Shown here in pieces: positions 8,112-16,449 of a DNA stretch of 64,000 bases (position 1 is its first letter; every line of letters begins with the position of its first letter). The translations under genes and the position numbers were made by a program. Below the pieces are notes generated by a model that saw nothing but the letters and a program-made list of their open reading frames with translations, made no database searches and had not been told where the DNA came from. Source of the DNA: Chryseotalea sp. WA131a (GTDB lineage Bacteria; Bacteroidota; Bacteroidia; Cytophagales; Cyclobacteriaceae); contig CP073016.1 in assembly GCA_025370075.1 (NCBI GenBank), positions 1,860,001-1,924,000 of the forward strand. Reading direction: 5' to 3'.

Positions 8112-9390
8112 ATCCTTTCTCCATTATATCTGGCAGTGCCAATACTTTAATCGGGAAGGTTTAAAGACTACCAATGGAGAACTTCTCTCTATTTTCAAAA
8201 ACGGAGTTCACAATACAGATGCGGGTCCAGACTTTTCGAATGCTAAAATAAAGATTGGCGATATTGATTGGGCCGGCCATGTGGAGATACATATCAATTC
8301 ATCGGATTGGAACCAACACCGACACCATTTGGATGCCGCGTATGATAATGTGATTTTACATGTAGTATGGAAACACGATTTGCCCATCATTCGAAAGGAC
8401 GGTTCAGTCATCCCCACATTGGCGTTAGCGGATCGTGTTGACTCTACTCTTGTTAAATTATACCAAAAACTTGTTAACAGTGCTTTTTCAATTCCTTGTG
8501 CTAAATCGTTTGCAAAGATGGAGGACTTGATTAAACTATCAATGCTGGATAAAGCCTTGATGCAGCGGTTAAATAGCAAATCTGCTTTGGTATTAGCCGC
8601 CCATGCTGCAAACAAAGGCGATTGGGAAGAAACATTGTATCAGCAATTGGCCAAAAACTTTGGCTTTAAGGTGAATGCTGAACCATTTTTGCGATTGGCA
8701 TCAACCATTCCGTTTCGGATGCTGAAAAAGCAAAGCAACAGCTTGTTGCAAATAGAAGCCTTGCTATTGGGTGGGGCGGGTATGTTGGAAACAAAAACCA
8801 AAGATGAGTATGTGGCCTCGCTTTACAGAGAATATCAGTTGTTGAAGACAAAGTATACGCTTGGCAATGTTCAATTGCATGCGGCTCAATGGAAATTTCT
8901 ACGTTTGCGCCCCGCCAATTTTCCCACCTTACGAATAGCCCAATTTGCTTCTTTGCTCTATCACAACCGTAATTTTTTCTCGCAGATAGTAGAGACTGAA
9001 TCACTTCACGATGTTTACAAATTGTTTGAAGTGAACCAATCCGATTATTGGCAAAATCATTACCGTTTTGGTAGCAAGTCGCAGAAAAAAGTGGCAGCAC
9101 TTGGTGAAAGTAGCATTCAAAATATAATCATCAATTCGATTGTGCCGGTGCTGGTGAGCTATGGACAGACTATAGACGATAATCGATATGTCGAGCGGGC
9201 TATCCAGTGGTTAGAAAATTTACCTACGGAAAAAAATAAAATTACCCGCGTGTGGGAAGATATTGGTATGAAGGTAAAATCATCTTTTGATTCGCAAGCC
9301 CTGATAGAGCAATATAACAACATGTGTCAAAAAAGGAATTGCCTGAATTGTGTGATTGGCTCAACGTTGCTTAAGCCCTCTTCCTTGTGA
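8104..9390 (+). CDS. DUF2851 family protein
   Basis: A soluble protein of about 428 residues, recognised as the Bacteroidota DUF2851 family from MHESFLHYIWQCQYFNREGL, the block NTDAGPDFSNAKIKIGDIDW and WAGHVEIHINSSDWNQHRHH, then YDNVILHVVW. Function is not established. The C-terminus has a CxxxxxCxxC-like motif (CQKRNCLNCVIG). I chose the ATG at 8104 rather than 8092, since family members begin just before the FLHYIWQ block. It overlaps the preceding stop by 8 nt. The next gene starts with GTG overlapping this stop (GTGA). Confidence 0.85.
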   Translation: MHESFLHYIWQCQYFNREGLKTTNGELLSIFKNGVHNTDAGPDFSNAKIKIGDIDWAGHVEIHINSSDWNQHRHHLDAAYDNVILHVVWKHDLPIIRKDGSVIPTLALADRVDSTLVKLYQKLVNSAFSIPCAKSFAKMEDLIKLSMLDKALMQRLNSKSALVLAAHAANKGDWEETLYQQLAKNFGFKVNAEPFLRLASTIPFRMLKKQSNSLLQIEALLLGGAGMLETKTKDEYVASLYREYQLLKTKYTLGNVQLHAAQWKFLRLRPANFPTLRIAQFASLLYHNRNFFSQIVETESLHDVYKLFEVNQSDYWQNHYRFGSKSQKKVAALGESSIQNIIINSIVPVLVSYGQTIDDNRYVERAIQWLENLPTEKNKITRVWEDIGMKVKSSFDSQALIEQYNNMCQKRNCLNCVIGSTLLKPSSL

Positions 9391-10646
9391 ATTTTCTTCA
9401 ATACGTATTTAGCTTTTTGCTGCTTTCAATCATTACGGTTGTGCTTTACAAAAGATTTCAGCCCGTTAATCCTTGGTTGTTTTGGTCGTCCTGGTTAATG
9501 CGATTTGTTTGTGCTATTGCCCTTGGTTTGGTTTACAAAAATTACTATGCAGTAGGTGACACGTGGAATTTTTTTTCAGATGCTGTTCAACTTAGCCAAT
9601 TGGCAAAAACTGATTTTGTGAGTTACATCCGTTTTTTATGGAGCGAAGATTTGCATCCCGAAATTTTTAATCAACTGATTTCATCAGACCGTTCAGTATT
9701 ATTGGTAAAGTTTGCTAGCGTATTCGCGTTACTGTCAAACGACAATTACTGGATAGCTTGTCTTTATTTTTCAATGATTTCGTTTGCATCGGCTTGGTTT
9801 TTGTTTTTCACCATCCGTCAATTATTTCCAGCGTTATCATCGGCTGCTGCTGGTGCCATTTTATTTTTTCCATCAGTTGTTTTTTGGTCTTCTGGATTGA
9901 TTAAAGAAACGATTGCTTTGGCAGCTCTTTACCTGATTACGGCCACACTTGTTCGATACCTGGTTTCTCAAAACCTAAATTTTTGGGAAACATTATTTTC
10001 ATTAATAGCTTTTTATTTTTTGTGGCAACTGAAATATTATTGGGCAGCTCTCTATGCTGCTGTAGTAATCACCACGATAGCCACATTTTTTATCAAGAAT
10101 AAATCAGCAATGAAACCAATCTCTCTTCACGGCATTTGGTTGTTGATTTTTGTTTTTATTCTTGCCTTGGTTACTCTCACCCATCCAAATTTTTATATTC
10201 ATCGGCTGTTGGAAGTGGTGTTTGAGAACAATCAGCAATTCGTAAACCTTTCGAAGCACGGAAACTGTATTGAATATATTGGTTTAAATGAAACGTGGTG
10301 GAGTTTTTGCCTCAACACTCCTATCGCACTTTTCTCAGGGTTGTTTCGGCCATTTGTGTGGGAGGCCCACGGACTGATGGGCTGGTTCGCAGCCATGGAG
10401 AATTTATTCTTGCTAATTCTGTTTGTATGGTGGATAATGACCCGAAGGAAACTACCAGGGGAGGTTCTCCTTCCCATTTTTACTTATTCTATTTTGTTAA
10501 CAGTTTTTTTGGCTCTGTCATCTCCTAACTTCGGCACCTTATCGCGTTACCGAATTGGGTTTCTGCCTTTTTTTGTTTTTGCGTTATCTGCCTATCATCC
10601 CGCTATTAATCATTTGTTTCGCAGCGGACCCGATTTACCTAAATAG
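9387..10646 (+). CDS. Polytopic membrane protein, unknown function
   Basis: A 419-residue protein with about ten to eleven hydrophobic helices covering nearly its whole length (for example FLLLSIITVVLY at 10-21, FVCAIALGLVY, FFTIRQLFPALSSAAAGAIL, LIFVFILALVTL). An early soluble loop holds AVGDTWNFFSDA, and acidic-aromatic loops in this position occur in GT-C glycosyltransferase-like proteins, so that is one possibility. SNDNYWIACLYFSMISFASA also resembles the GT39/EpsG class. No catalytic motif is certain. The start is GTG 9387, overlapping the DUF2851 stop by 4 nt, implying coupled translation. Confidence 0.7.
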   Translation: MNFLQYVFSFLLLSIITVVLYKRFQPVNPWLFWSSWLMRFVCAIALGLVYKNYYAVGDTWNFFSDAVQLSQLAKTDFVSYIRFLWSEDLHPEIFNQLISSDRSVLLVKFASVFALLSNDNYWIACLYFSMISFASAWFLFFTIRQLFPALSSAAAGAILFFPSVVFWSSGLIKETIALAALYLITATLVRYLVSQNLNFWETLFSLIAFYFLWQLKYYWAALYAAVVITTIATFFIKNKSAMKPISLHGIWLLIFVFILALVTLTHPNFYIHRLLEVVFENNQQFVNLSKHGNCIEYIGLNETWWSFCLNTPIALFSGLFRPFVWEAHGLMGWFAAMENLFLLILFVWWIMTRRKLPGEVLLPIFTYSILLTVFLALSSPNFGTLSRYRIGFLPFFVFALSAYHPAINHLFRSGPDLPK

Positions 10647-10684
10647 TTTAATCTGCTTCTGTAGATTCAATCGAGAATTACCAG

Positions 10685-10692
10685 TAAATTTG
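10685..10692 (+). promoter_or_regulatory. Candidate promoter -7 box for the acetyltransferase gene
   Basis: TAAATTTG matches TAnnTTTG, 21 nt before the ATG at 10714. No clear -33 box. Confidence 0.45.
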
Positions 10693-10713
10693 CCGTTCAG
10701 ATTAGATTGATAA

Positions 10714-11349
10714 ATGAAAAACCCAGTTATTATTTTAGGAGCGAATGCCGTTGGCCGCGCAGCCAAGGAAATCTTTGAGAGGAATGAAGTAGTGATCTAT
10801 GGTTTTTTAGATGATGATAAGAAATTACACAAAACTGAAATAGATGAAGCAACCGTTTACGGAGTTACCGATGACGATGGCTTTTTGAAGTTGATTGGGA
10901 AAAAGTGCGAAGCTTTTGTGGCAGTAGATGAAACCAAAGTGCGCAAGGCATTGGTGAAAATGCTACAGGAAGTACGGCATGTGCAACCTGTCAATGCGGT
11001 GCATCCTCAATCGATGGTATCATTGAAAGCCGAGATCGGTCATGGAAACTTTATCGATTATGGATGTTATTTAGCACCCTCTGCAAAGGTTGGCAACCAC
11101 TGTTTGATTCAAGCCAATGCCACCATCGGGGTAGAGACTAAGTTGGGCGATTTTGTGCAAGTGGGGGCAGGTTCTACAATCAATCAGAACGTAACCATAG
11201 AAGATGAAGTATTCATCGGCTCAGGTGTTACGATTGTAGCGGGCATAAAAGTTGGCAAAGGAGCTCGAATTGGTGCTGGCTCGGTGGTGATTGCTCCTGT
11301 AAAGGCCGGTGATACGGTTTTTGGAAACCCTGCGCAGGTGGTAAAGTGA
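10714..11349 (+). CDS. NeuD/PglD-like sugar O- or N-acyltransferase
   Basis: A 211-residue acyl-CoA-dependent transferase of the left-handed beta-helix class. The N-terminus is a Rossmann-like nucleotide-sugar binding part, PVIILGANAVGRAAKEIFER (4-23). From about residue 100 onward come hexapeptide repeats (IGHGNFIDYGCYLAPSAKVG, then ATIGVETKLGDFVQVGAGST, IGSGVTIVAGIKVGKGARIG) ending GNPAQVVK. PglD acetylates UDP-4-amino-sugars and NeuD acetylates sialic acid; the substrate here cannot be told. No other polysaccharide gene is adjacent, apart from the preceding membrane protein. Confidence 0.8.
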   Translation: MKNPVIILGANAVGRAAKEIFERNEVVIYGFLDDDKKLHKTEIDEATVYGVTDDDGFLKLIGKKCEAFVAVDETKVRKALVKMLQEVRHVQPVNAVHPQSMVSLKAEIGHGNFIDYGCYLAPSAKVGNHCLIQANATIGVETKLGDFVQVGAGSTINQNVTIEDEVFIGSGVTIVAGIKVGKGARIGAGSVVIAPVKAGDTVFGNPAQVVK

Positions 11350-11412
11350 TTTAATTTAGATACGAGATGCTTGAAGCCTGCATCCATAATCTAGTAACCA
11401 GTCTCTAAACAA

Positions 11413-12270
11413 ATGGCAAAAATTTCTGAAACCGATTTAATACTCAATTCCGATGGCAGTGTCTATCACCTAAGTTTATTGCCAAAAAATATCTCCGACA
11501 CGATCATTACTGTGGGTGACCCCAGTCGGGTGTATATGGTAAGTCAGTTTTTTGATGAGGTGGAGTTTGAAATGAACAAGCGTGAGTTTATTACGCATGT
11601 TGGAAAATTCAATAATAAACGCATCACGGTTATCAGCACCGGCATTGGCACCGACAACATTGAAATTTTCTTTAATGAGTTAGATGCATTGGTGAATATA
11701 GATTTGAAAACGCGTGAGCCGAAGCCTCGAAAAAAGAAACTAAAAATTGTCCGCATCGGTACATCGGGTGCGTTGCAGGAAGATATCCCGGTGGGAAGTC
11801 ATTTGGTTTCTGATTATGCGGTTGGGTTGGATAACCTGATGAATTTTTATGATCTGCCCATGGACGATTTTGAAACCGGTGTGGCACACGATATTCAAAA
11901 AAAAACTGGACTTCCATTTATGCCGTATGTTGTGCGGGGTTCTGAGTCATTACGAGAATCTATCGGTAATGGAATGTTGGTAGGCAACACCGTTACTTGT
12001 CCAGGTTTTTATGCGCCACAAGGAAGAGAACTTCGGTTGCCCATTCGTTTCCCTAAGTTGCTAGAAGATTTGAACTACTACCACAAAGGAGAATTCTGGC
12101 TCACCAATTTTGAAATGGAGACATCTGGTTACTATGCCATGGGACGTTTGCTGGGGCACGATGTATTGAGTGCTAATGCCATCATTGCCAATCGTATTAA
12201 GAACAAGTTCTCTAAGAATCCCAACAAAGTGATTGAATCATTGATTGAGAAAGTGTTGGAGAGGATTTGA
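11413..12270 (+). CDS. Nucleoside phosphorylase (PNP/uridine phosphorylase family)
   Basis: A 285-residue cytoplasmic enzyme of the PNP_UDP_1 superfamily, which cleaves nucleosides with phosphate to base and ribose-1-phosphate. Visible motifs are the phosphate-binding TIITVGDPSRVYMV (about 29-42), ITVISTGIGTDNIEIFFNEL (about 71-90), the central RIGTSGALQEDIPVG, and the ribose-binding NFEMETSGYYAMGRLLGH. The family is certain; the extra linker between the first and second motifs follows the uridine phosphorylase-like Bacteroidota form. Purine versus pyrimidine preference is not decided by the sequence. Confidence 0.85.
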   Translation: MAKISETDLILNSDGSVYHLSLLPKNISDTIITVGDPSRVYMVSQFFDEVEFEMNKREFITHVGKFNNKRITVISTGIGTDNIEIFFNELDALVNIDLKTREPKPRKKKLKIVRIGTSGALQEDIPVGSHLVSDYAVGLDNLMNFYDLPMDDFETGVAHDIQKKTGLPFMPYVVRGSESLRESIGNGMLVGNTVTCPGFYAPQGRELRLPIRFPKLLEDLNYYHKGEFWLTNFEMETSGYYAMGRLLGHDVLSANAIIANRIKNKFSKNPNKVIESLIEKVLERI

Positions 12271-12290
12271 TTTTTTAAACGAAAAATTTG

Positions 12291-12668
12291 ATGTTAACAA
12301 AAGATAACTTGATCGAGATGATGCAGAATGAGAATCTGACCCTCGTATCAACCCATGACAGGTTGTGTTTCCCAATCATAGAAAGGATTGCAAAAAAGAT
12401 GTCTATCGGTTTAGTATTCTCTAGCATTAGTGTTGATGGAAATCTAATTGTAAACGGACATCATCGGTACCTGGCCTCCTTGTTAGTGGGGTATAAATTA
12501 GACCAAGCAGCTTGCCCAAGAACTATCGCAAAAGAACCTATTGATTGGAAATCAGTTAAATTAGTTGATGAAGATTGGGATACAGACGCCAAAATAAAGA
12601 TGTTAACCGAAGAGGATGCCAGGTATAATGACTTGACTTTAGAAGACCTTATGAAAAAGCTAAAATAA
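12291..12668 (+). CDS. Uncharacterised protein with ParB/sulfiredoxin-like GHHR motif
   Basis: A 125-residue soluble protein, first of an AT-rich pair. The recognisable feature is LIVNGHHRYLASLLVGY (about 52-68), matching the G-H-x-R-x-x-A signature of ParB/Srx nucleotide-binding folds (pattern v-D/N-G-h-H-R). The C-terminal half is acidic (DEDWDTDAKIKMLTEEDARY). It is too short to be a ParB partition protein. Start ATG 12291 is preferred over the TTG one codon upstream. The gene begins 20 nt after the phosphorylase and ends 18 nt before the HAD gene. Role unknown; the pair could be a small accessory or toxin/immunity-like module. Confidence 0.6.
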   Translation: MLTKDNLIEMMQNENLTLVSTHDRLCFPIIERIAKKMSIGLVFSSISVDGNLIVNGHHRYLASLLVGYKLDQAACPRTIAKEPIDWKSVKLVDEDWDTDAKIKMLTEEDARYNDLTLEDLMKKLK

Positions 12669-12674
12669 CTTTCG

Positions 12675-12682
12675 TACTTTTG
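12675..12682 (+). promoter_or_regulatory. Candidate -7 box 4 nt before the HAD gene start
   Basis: TACTTTTG matches TAnnTTTG and ends only 4 nt before the ATG at 12687, predicting a leaderless or almost leaderless message. Compare 49559 and 55724. Confidence 0.45.
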
Positions 12683-12686
12683 TTCC

Positions 12687-13139
12687 ATGTTGATTTTTTT
12701 AGACATAGACGGTGTAATGGTTCAAGCTGCCGGATGGAAAGCCCCTCCAAATTTGGTGGATGGCATTCCTACGTTTAATCAAAAAGCAATTAGCGCACTA
12801 AAGAGTTTGATTTCTAATGACACGACTGTAGTTCTTACTACCTCACATCGGGCTAGATTTACAATTGACATGTGGAAAAAAATTTTTGAAAGACGAGGGC
12901 TTAAAATTGATAAATTATTAACGCTAAGCGTAAATCATGATTTCAAAAAAAGAAAGGACGAAATTTTAGAATGGTTAAATACTCATGACATTGAAACAGA
13001 TTTTGTAATTATTGATGATGATACAAGTCTCAATTCCCTCCCTAAAGATTTAAAAGAACATCTAATTATTACAAGCCCCTTGGTTGGGCTTACTCCTGAG
13101 CATATTTCTAACTTTAGAAAAAGGACTCACTTAGCTTAG
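12687..13139 (+). CDS. HAD-superfamily hydrolase (HAD_SAK-like)
   Basis: A 150-residue protein with all four HAD motifs: motif I FLDIDGV (Asp6, Asp8), motif II VVLTTSHR (Thr/Ser 51-53, Arg55), a basic residue in FKKRKDEILEWL (about 86-97), and the acidic motif IV VIIDDDTSL (110-112). The W-containing cap segment and short length match the 'HAD domain in Swiss Army Knife RNA repair proteins' group, whose fused members act on RNA ends; whether this one does is unknown. It follows the GHHR protein by 18 nt, but has its own promoter-like box. Noticeably AT-rich. The terminator hairpin begins inside its last codons. Confidence 0.72.
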   Translation: MLIFLDIDGVMVQAAGWKAPPNLVDGIPTFNQKAISALKSLISNDTTVVLTTSHRARFTIDMWKKIFERRGLKIDKLLTLSVNHDFKKRKDEILEWLNTHDIETDFVIIDDDTSLNSLPKDLKEHLIITSPLVGLTPEHISNFRKRTHLA

Positions 13140-13154
13140 GTGAGTCTCTTTTTT
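13124..13154. terminator. Bidirectional terminator between convergent genes
   Basis: Stem GACTCAC (13124-13130) pairs with GTGAGTC (13140-13146). A T tract follows on the plus strand (CTTTTTT) and an A tract precedes it (AGAAAAAG), so the hairpin works in both directions: for the HAD gene (+) and the secreted metalloprotease-like gene (-). Its left arm lies inside the HAD coding sequence. Confidence 0.8.
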
Positions 13155-13205
13155 GTCAAATTTTCCTTGATCAAAATTTGTATTTTCATATTTCTAAACT
13201 GTTAG

Positions 13206-16196
13206 TTAGAAATTAAACGTTCCAATTAGCAATTCAAAAAGCGATATTGATGGCTTGAGACCAATTGAATAGCGAAAGCCAATATCAAATTGAGGGAGTA
13301 AACGCATTACGTTTAAGTCTAGCTTTACCTCTACCCCGGTTGAAACAAACGTCTCGGAATCATTGAATTTTGGACTGCTTCCGTATCCATAATCAAAAAA
13401 ACCGTTTGCTCTAATTCGTTGAAGATTAACAAGGGGGCCAAATGCCATATCTGGATACCATATTGGCATAGTATAGTTAATTGACATAGAATAAAAATCT
13501 TGAGAGCGATATAAACCTAGTCCACCTCTGGGTAGTGGTATTTGATTACGGAACAAATACGTGCTATTGTCAATTAATGTTGTTCGTTTTTTGTCTGCGA
13601 AATAGAGGAATTCAAGTTGAGTTTTTTGATACGCGAAATATCCCCAAATGGAATGGTGTTTGAATAGTCCAGGAAAATACATGATACCATAAACCGAGAA
13701 TTGTGAGCCAATAAAATCACCACCGTAAGGAGTGTTATAAGCATTTAAGTATACAGATTGACCCCACTTACTATTTATATCTCTTCTACTTTGCTTAATC
13801 AAGCGATAAGCCGAAATGCTAAACTTATTGTAATGTAAATTGCCGTTAGAAGCTATATCATTTCCAAAATAGAAATCTCGAATGCTATCATTTACAATCT
13901 TTTTGGGAATGATTCTTTGATTGTTAAATGAGTTTCCAAAATCTGATATTTGAGTAAATCCAATTGAATTGCTGAATGTGATACCGCTAACAAACCGTGA
14001 GGTTGTAGTTATCAGTGGAATACGTAAACCAGCTTCAATATTTTTTTCTTTCCAGTTAATAATTAAATCTTTAGTGTTTTTAGTTTCTGTCCGCTGGCCG
14101 TTAAATGGGCCTGTTATCGTAGTTACAGTTAATGCACCTCTATTGATTTTTCTATCACCCTGACTTACTGAAAAATCAATAATTGGAAAAAGTCCTTGAT
14201 AGCTGACAGTGGCTTTCCAAGCACCTGTCCTTTCATTCAAATCATATAAATATCCTGCATTGATAGTGGTGGTGCTCAATAAATCACGGGAAGTAATTCC
14301 AAGATTTACCTGTGTCAAATCATTTGTAAAATACCCACCCCAACTATACGGATTAATAATTCCCTTCAACCTTGAATATTTTTTCACCTTCAAGTTTTCT
14401 TGCGGGATGTTCTTTAGCAAATCAGGATGACCCTCTTGCTCCACCAAGTGCGCAAACGAATAGGAGGGCTGCGCCTTTTTCGTCCACGGTTTCCATAGCG
14501 TGGGGTCAAAGTTTATTTTTACCACATCCATTCCATCTTTGCCTTGGTTGTTGTAGTAAATGGTTTTTCCATCTTTGGATATACATGGATTGTAAGCCGC
14601 ATACTTACTGCACGTAATTTGGTAGCGCTGATTGGATTCCATATCCAACGCATAGATGTTATCAATACCGCTAATGGGCGAGTTGTATAAAATGTATTTT
14701 CCAACAGGCACAGGATATCCGTAATTCTCGTCCGAGAAATCAGTCAAATCTGCCGACTGCCCCGTTTGCGTATCGAACTTGCTAATGGCTTTGCCTTGCT
14801 TGTTTGTCTTTAGTGCAATGATGGTTTTGCCATCTTCGCTCCAGTGCGGCATGGAAATAAAATCGTTGTTCGGATTACTAAACTCTATAAGAACTTTCCC
14901 AGTGAAATAATCCAATACTACTAAGTTTGTCAAGTAATCGGTGGTGGTTTCAACCGTGGCCACTTTGTATCCATCGGGCGAAAGTGCAGCAGCAGCATAT
15001 CTTCCTTTGTTCGCAATCACTCGCTTCCGTTTTGTATCAACATCATACCCCACAATGGAGGAGTAATTCTTTACACGCCACCGTGGATCAAACCGGTATT
15101 CGTTCCACACCACGCGGTTGTTGGCTGTTGACATCATGGCCGTGGTATTGATGGGGCCTTGCACGAATGCTTTTTTCTCCACACCGTTTTTAAGAATTAT
15201 CAATGTTTCAATATCACCGATGCCCGATTTTTGTGCGAGGATACTTCCATCCGATAATACCTGCGGAAATTTGTAATCGGTATACGCTTTGGTGGTTCGT
15301 GGATTCACTTGCTCAAAAGTGGTGAGTTGCAATGTATCCAGTTGTGCTTGCCAATCTTTTTTCAATTGTGCAGCCATATCACGATAAAGCCCTGTCACAT
15401 ACGTGCCACTTTCTTTTTTCAACGCATTTGAAAATGCAAAAGGAATAAACGGAATGTTCCACGAACGTCTGGTTACATTTTCCCACACTTCGGCATTGCC
15501 TGTTTTCTTGCGCAAGTACGAAATCATTTGATAACCCAGCACGTAGTGATCGGGTATGTTGTGCTTATACGAGCGCAGATACTGTTTATGGTAGTTAAAT
15601 GTTCGGCCTTCCATTAAGTTGGTGCGGAACAGCAATTCAAAATTCGGTATTCTTCCTCGACCGCTTGAGGTAAAGGCTGTCTCTGTAGCCACGGCATCGC
15701 CTTCCCAAAACCATTCGGGGGCGGCTACATAGCTCATGCCTGCCAATACATTTGCACCAAAGGTGTAGTATAATAATTTATTAAAGCCACGCGTGGCATG
15801 TTGAAACTGCACCATGTGGCGGTATTCGTGACTGGCCAATAAATCTAGCCAATCGTTATTGCCCAGAAAATTATAATTCTGTGAGGGCATTGCATAAAAC
15901 TCTGACCTACGCGGTGTAATCGATACAAACCCATTTGAAACGGCCGATTGATTTTGAAGTATCACCGATATTTTGCGCGGACTAGCCCCCATAGTTTTTG
16001 ATTCGGGACCGTGAATGTGCTCTAGGGTATTGGCCATCCGTTGCGCTTGTACATCAAAGCCTTGCGGAAACAATACCCGGAAGTGGGGGGTGTTTACCTG
16101 AAACCATTTTAAAGAGGGGGGGTTGTTTTCGTTGATGATTTCTTGAGCAAACAAAAATGAAGGAAGAAGGAGTAAAAGCAGGAAGATTTTACGCAT
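13206..16196 (-). CDS. Secreted HExxH peptidase-like protein with beta-propeller and outer-membrane barrel
   Basis: A 996-residue exported protein. Signal peptide MRKIFLLLLLLPSFLFA. Residues about 25-260 form a peptidase-MA-like gluzincin domain: HEYRHMVQFQHA gives HExxH (His123, Glu124, His127), with downstream EWFWEGDAVATETAF providing a likely third ligand Glu. Then WD40-like TolB/PD40 repeats (about 300-580: DGSILAQKSG, SPDGYKVATVE, SEDGKTIIALK, SKDGKTIYYNN). The C-terminal 400 residues alternate in the way of a surface-antigen-type beta barrel and end in a terminal Phe. It probably sits in the outer membrane with the propeller in the periplasm. Start ATG 16196 gives the clean signal peptide; 16226 and 16202 are alternatives. 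Confidence 0.75.
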   Translation of the reverse strand: MRKIFLLLLLLPSFLFAQEIINENNPPSLKWFQVNTPHFRVLFPQGFDVQAQRMANTLEHIHGPESKTMGASPRKISVILQNQSAVSNGFVSITPRRSEFYAMPSQNYNFLGNNDWLDLLASHEYRHMVQFQHATRGFNKLLYYTFGANVLAGMSYVAAPEWFWEGDAVATETAFTSSGRGRIPNFELLFRTNLMEGRTFNYHKQYLRSYKHNIPDHYVLGYQMISYLRKKTGNAEVWENVTRRSWNIPFIPFAFSNALKKESGTYVTGLYRDMAAQLKKDWQAQLDTLQLTTFEQVNPRTTKAYTDYKFPQVLSDGSILAQKSGIGDIETLIILKNGVEKKAFVQGPINTTAMMSTANNRVVWNEYRFDPRWRVKNYSSIVGYDVDTKRKRVIANKGRYAAAALSPDGYKVATVETTTDYLTNLVVLDYFTGKVLIEFSNPNNDFISMPHWSEDGKTIIALKTNKQGKAISKFDTQTGQSADLTDFSDENYGYPVPVGKYILYNSPISGIDNIYALDMESNQRYQITCSKYAAYNPCISKDGKTIYYNNQGKDGMDVVKINFDPTLWKPWTKKAQPSYSFAHLVEQEGHPDLLKNIPQENLKVKKYSRLKGIINPYSWGGYFTNDLTQVNLGITSRDLLSTTTINAGYLYDLNERTGAWKATVSYQGLFPIIDFSVSQGDRKINRGALTVTTITGPFNGQRTETKNTKDLIINWKEKNIEAGLRIPLITTTSRFVSGITFSNSIGFTQISDFGNSFNNQRIIPKKIVNDSIRDFYFGNDIASNGNLHYNKFSISAYRLIKQSRRDINSKWGQSVYLNAYNTPYGGDFIGSQFSVYGIMYFPGLFKHHSIWGYFAYQKTQLEFLYFADKKRTTLIDNSTYLFRNQIPLPRGGLGLYRSQDFYSMSINYTMPIWYPDMAFGPLVNLQRIRANGFFDYGYGSSPKFNDSETFVSTGVEVKLDLNVMRLLPQFDIGFRYSIGLKPSISLFELLIGTFNF

Positions 16197-16288
16197 AATC
16201 ATTCGGAATTGAAAGCTAAAGTACAATGGATTTTAAAATAATCACGGTAGGCTAGGCTATATTTACACAACGAAATAAGACAATCGAT

Positions 16289-16414
16289 ATGCTGAAGGGT
16301 TTAAAAGAGATGTACGATAAATACAAGCCCTATGTGCGGGTGGATTTGGTGATGTATGGGGTTATGATTTTGTTGATCATCTTGTATTTTATTTATTCGG
16401 TGGTTTTTGAATGA
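16289..16414 (+). CDS. 41-residue single-pass membrane protein
   Basis: Reads MLKGLKEMYDKYKPYVRVDL then VMYGVMILLIILYFIYSVVFE. A basic amphipathic N-terminal half precedes one C-terminal transmembrane helix (about 21-38). The KYKPYVRVDLVMYGVMI pattern resembles other tiny Bacteroidota membrane proteins that I recall only loosely. It starts 93 nt from the divergent metalloprotease-like gene and ends 35 nt before the next secreted protein. No function known. Being so short it could be missed by gene callers. Confidence 0.55.
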   Translation: MLKGLKEMYDKYKPYVRVDLVMYGVMILLIILYFIYSVVFE

Positions 16415-16449
16415 TTCCTGAGCTATTTTGCGGATTGAATTAAACTAGT

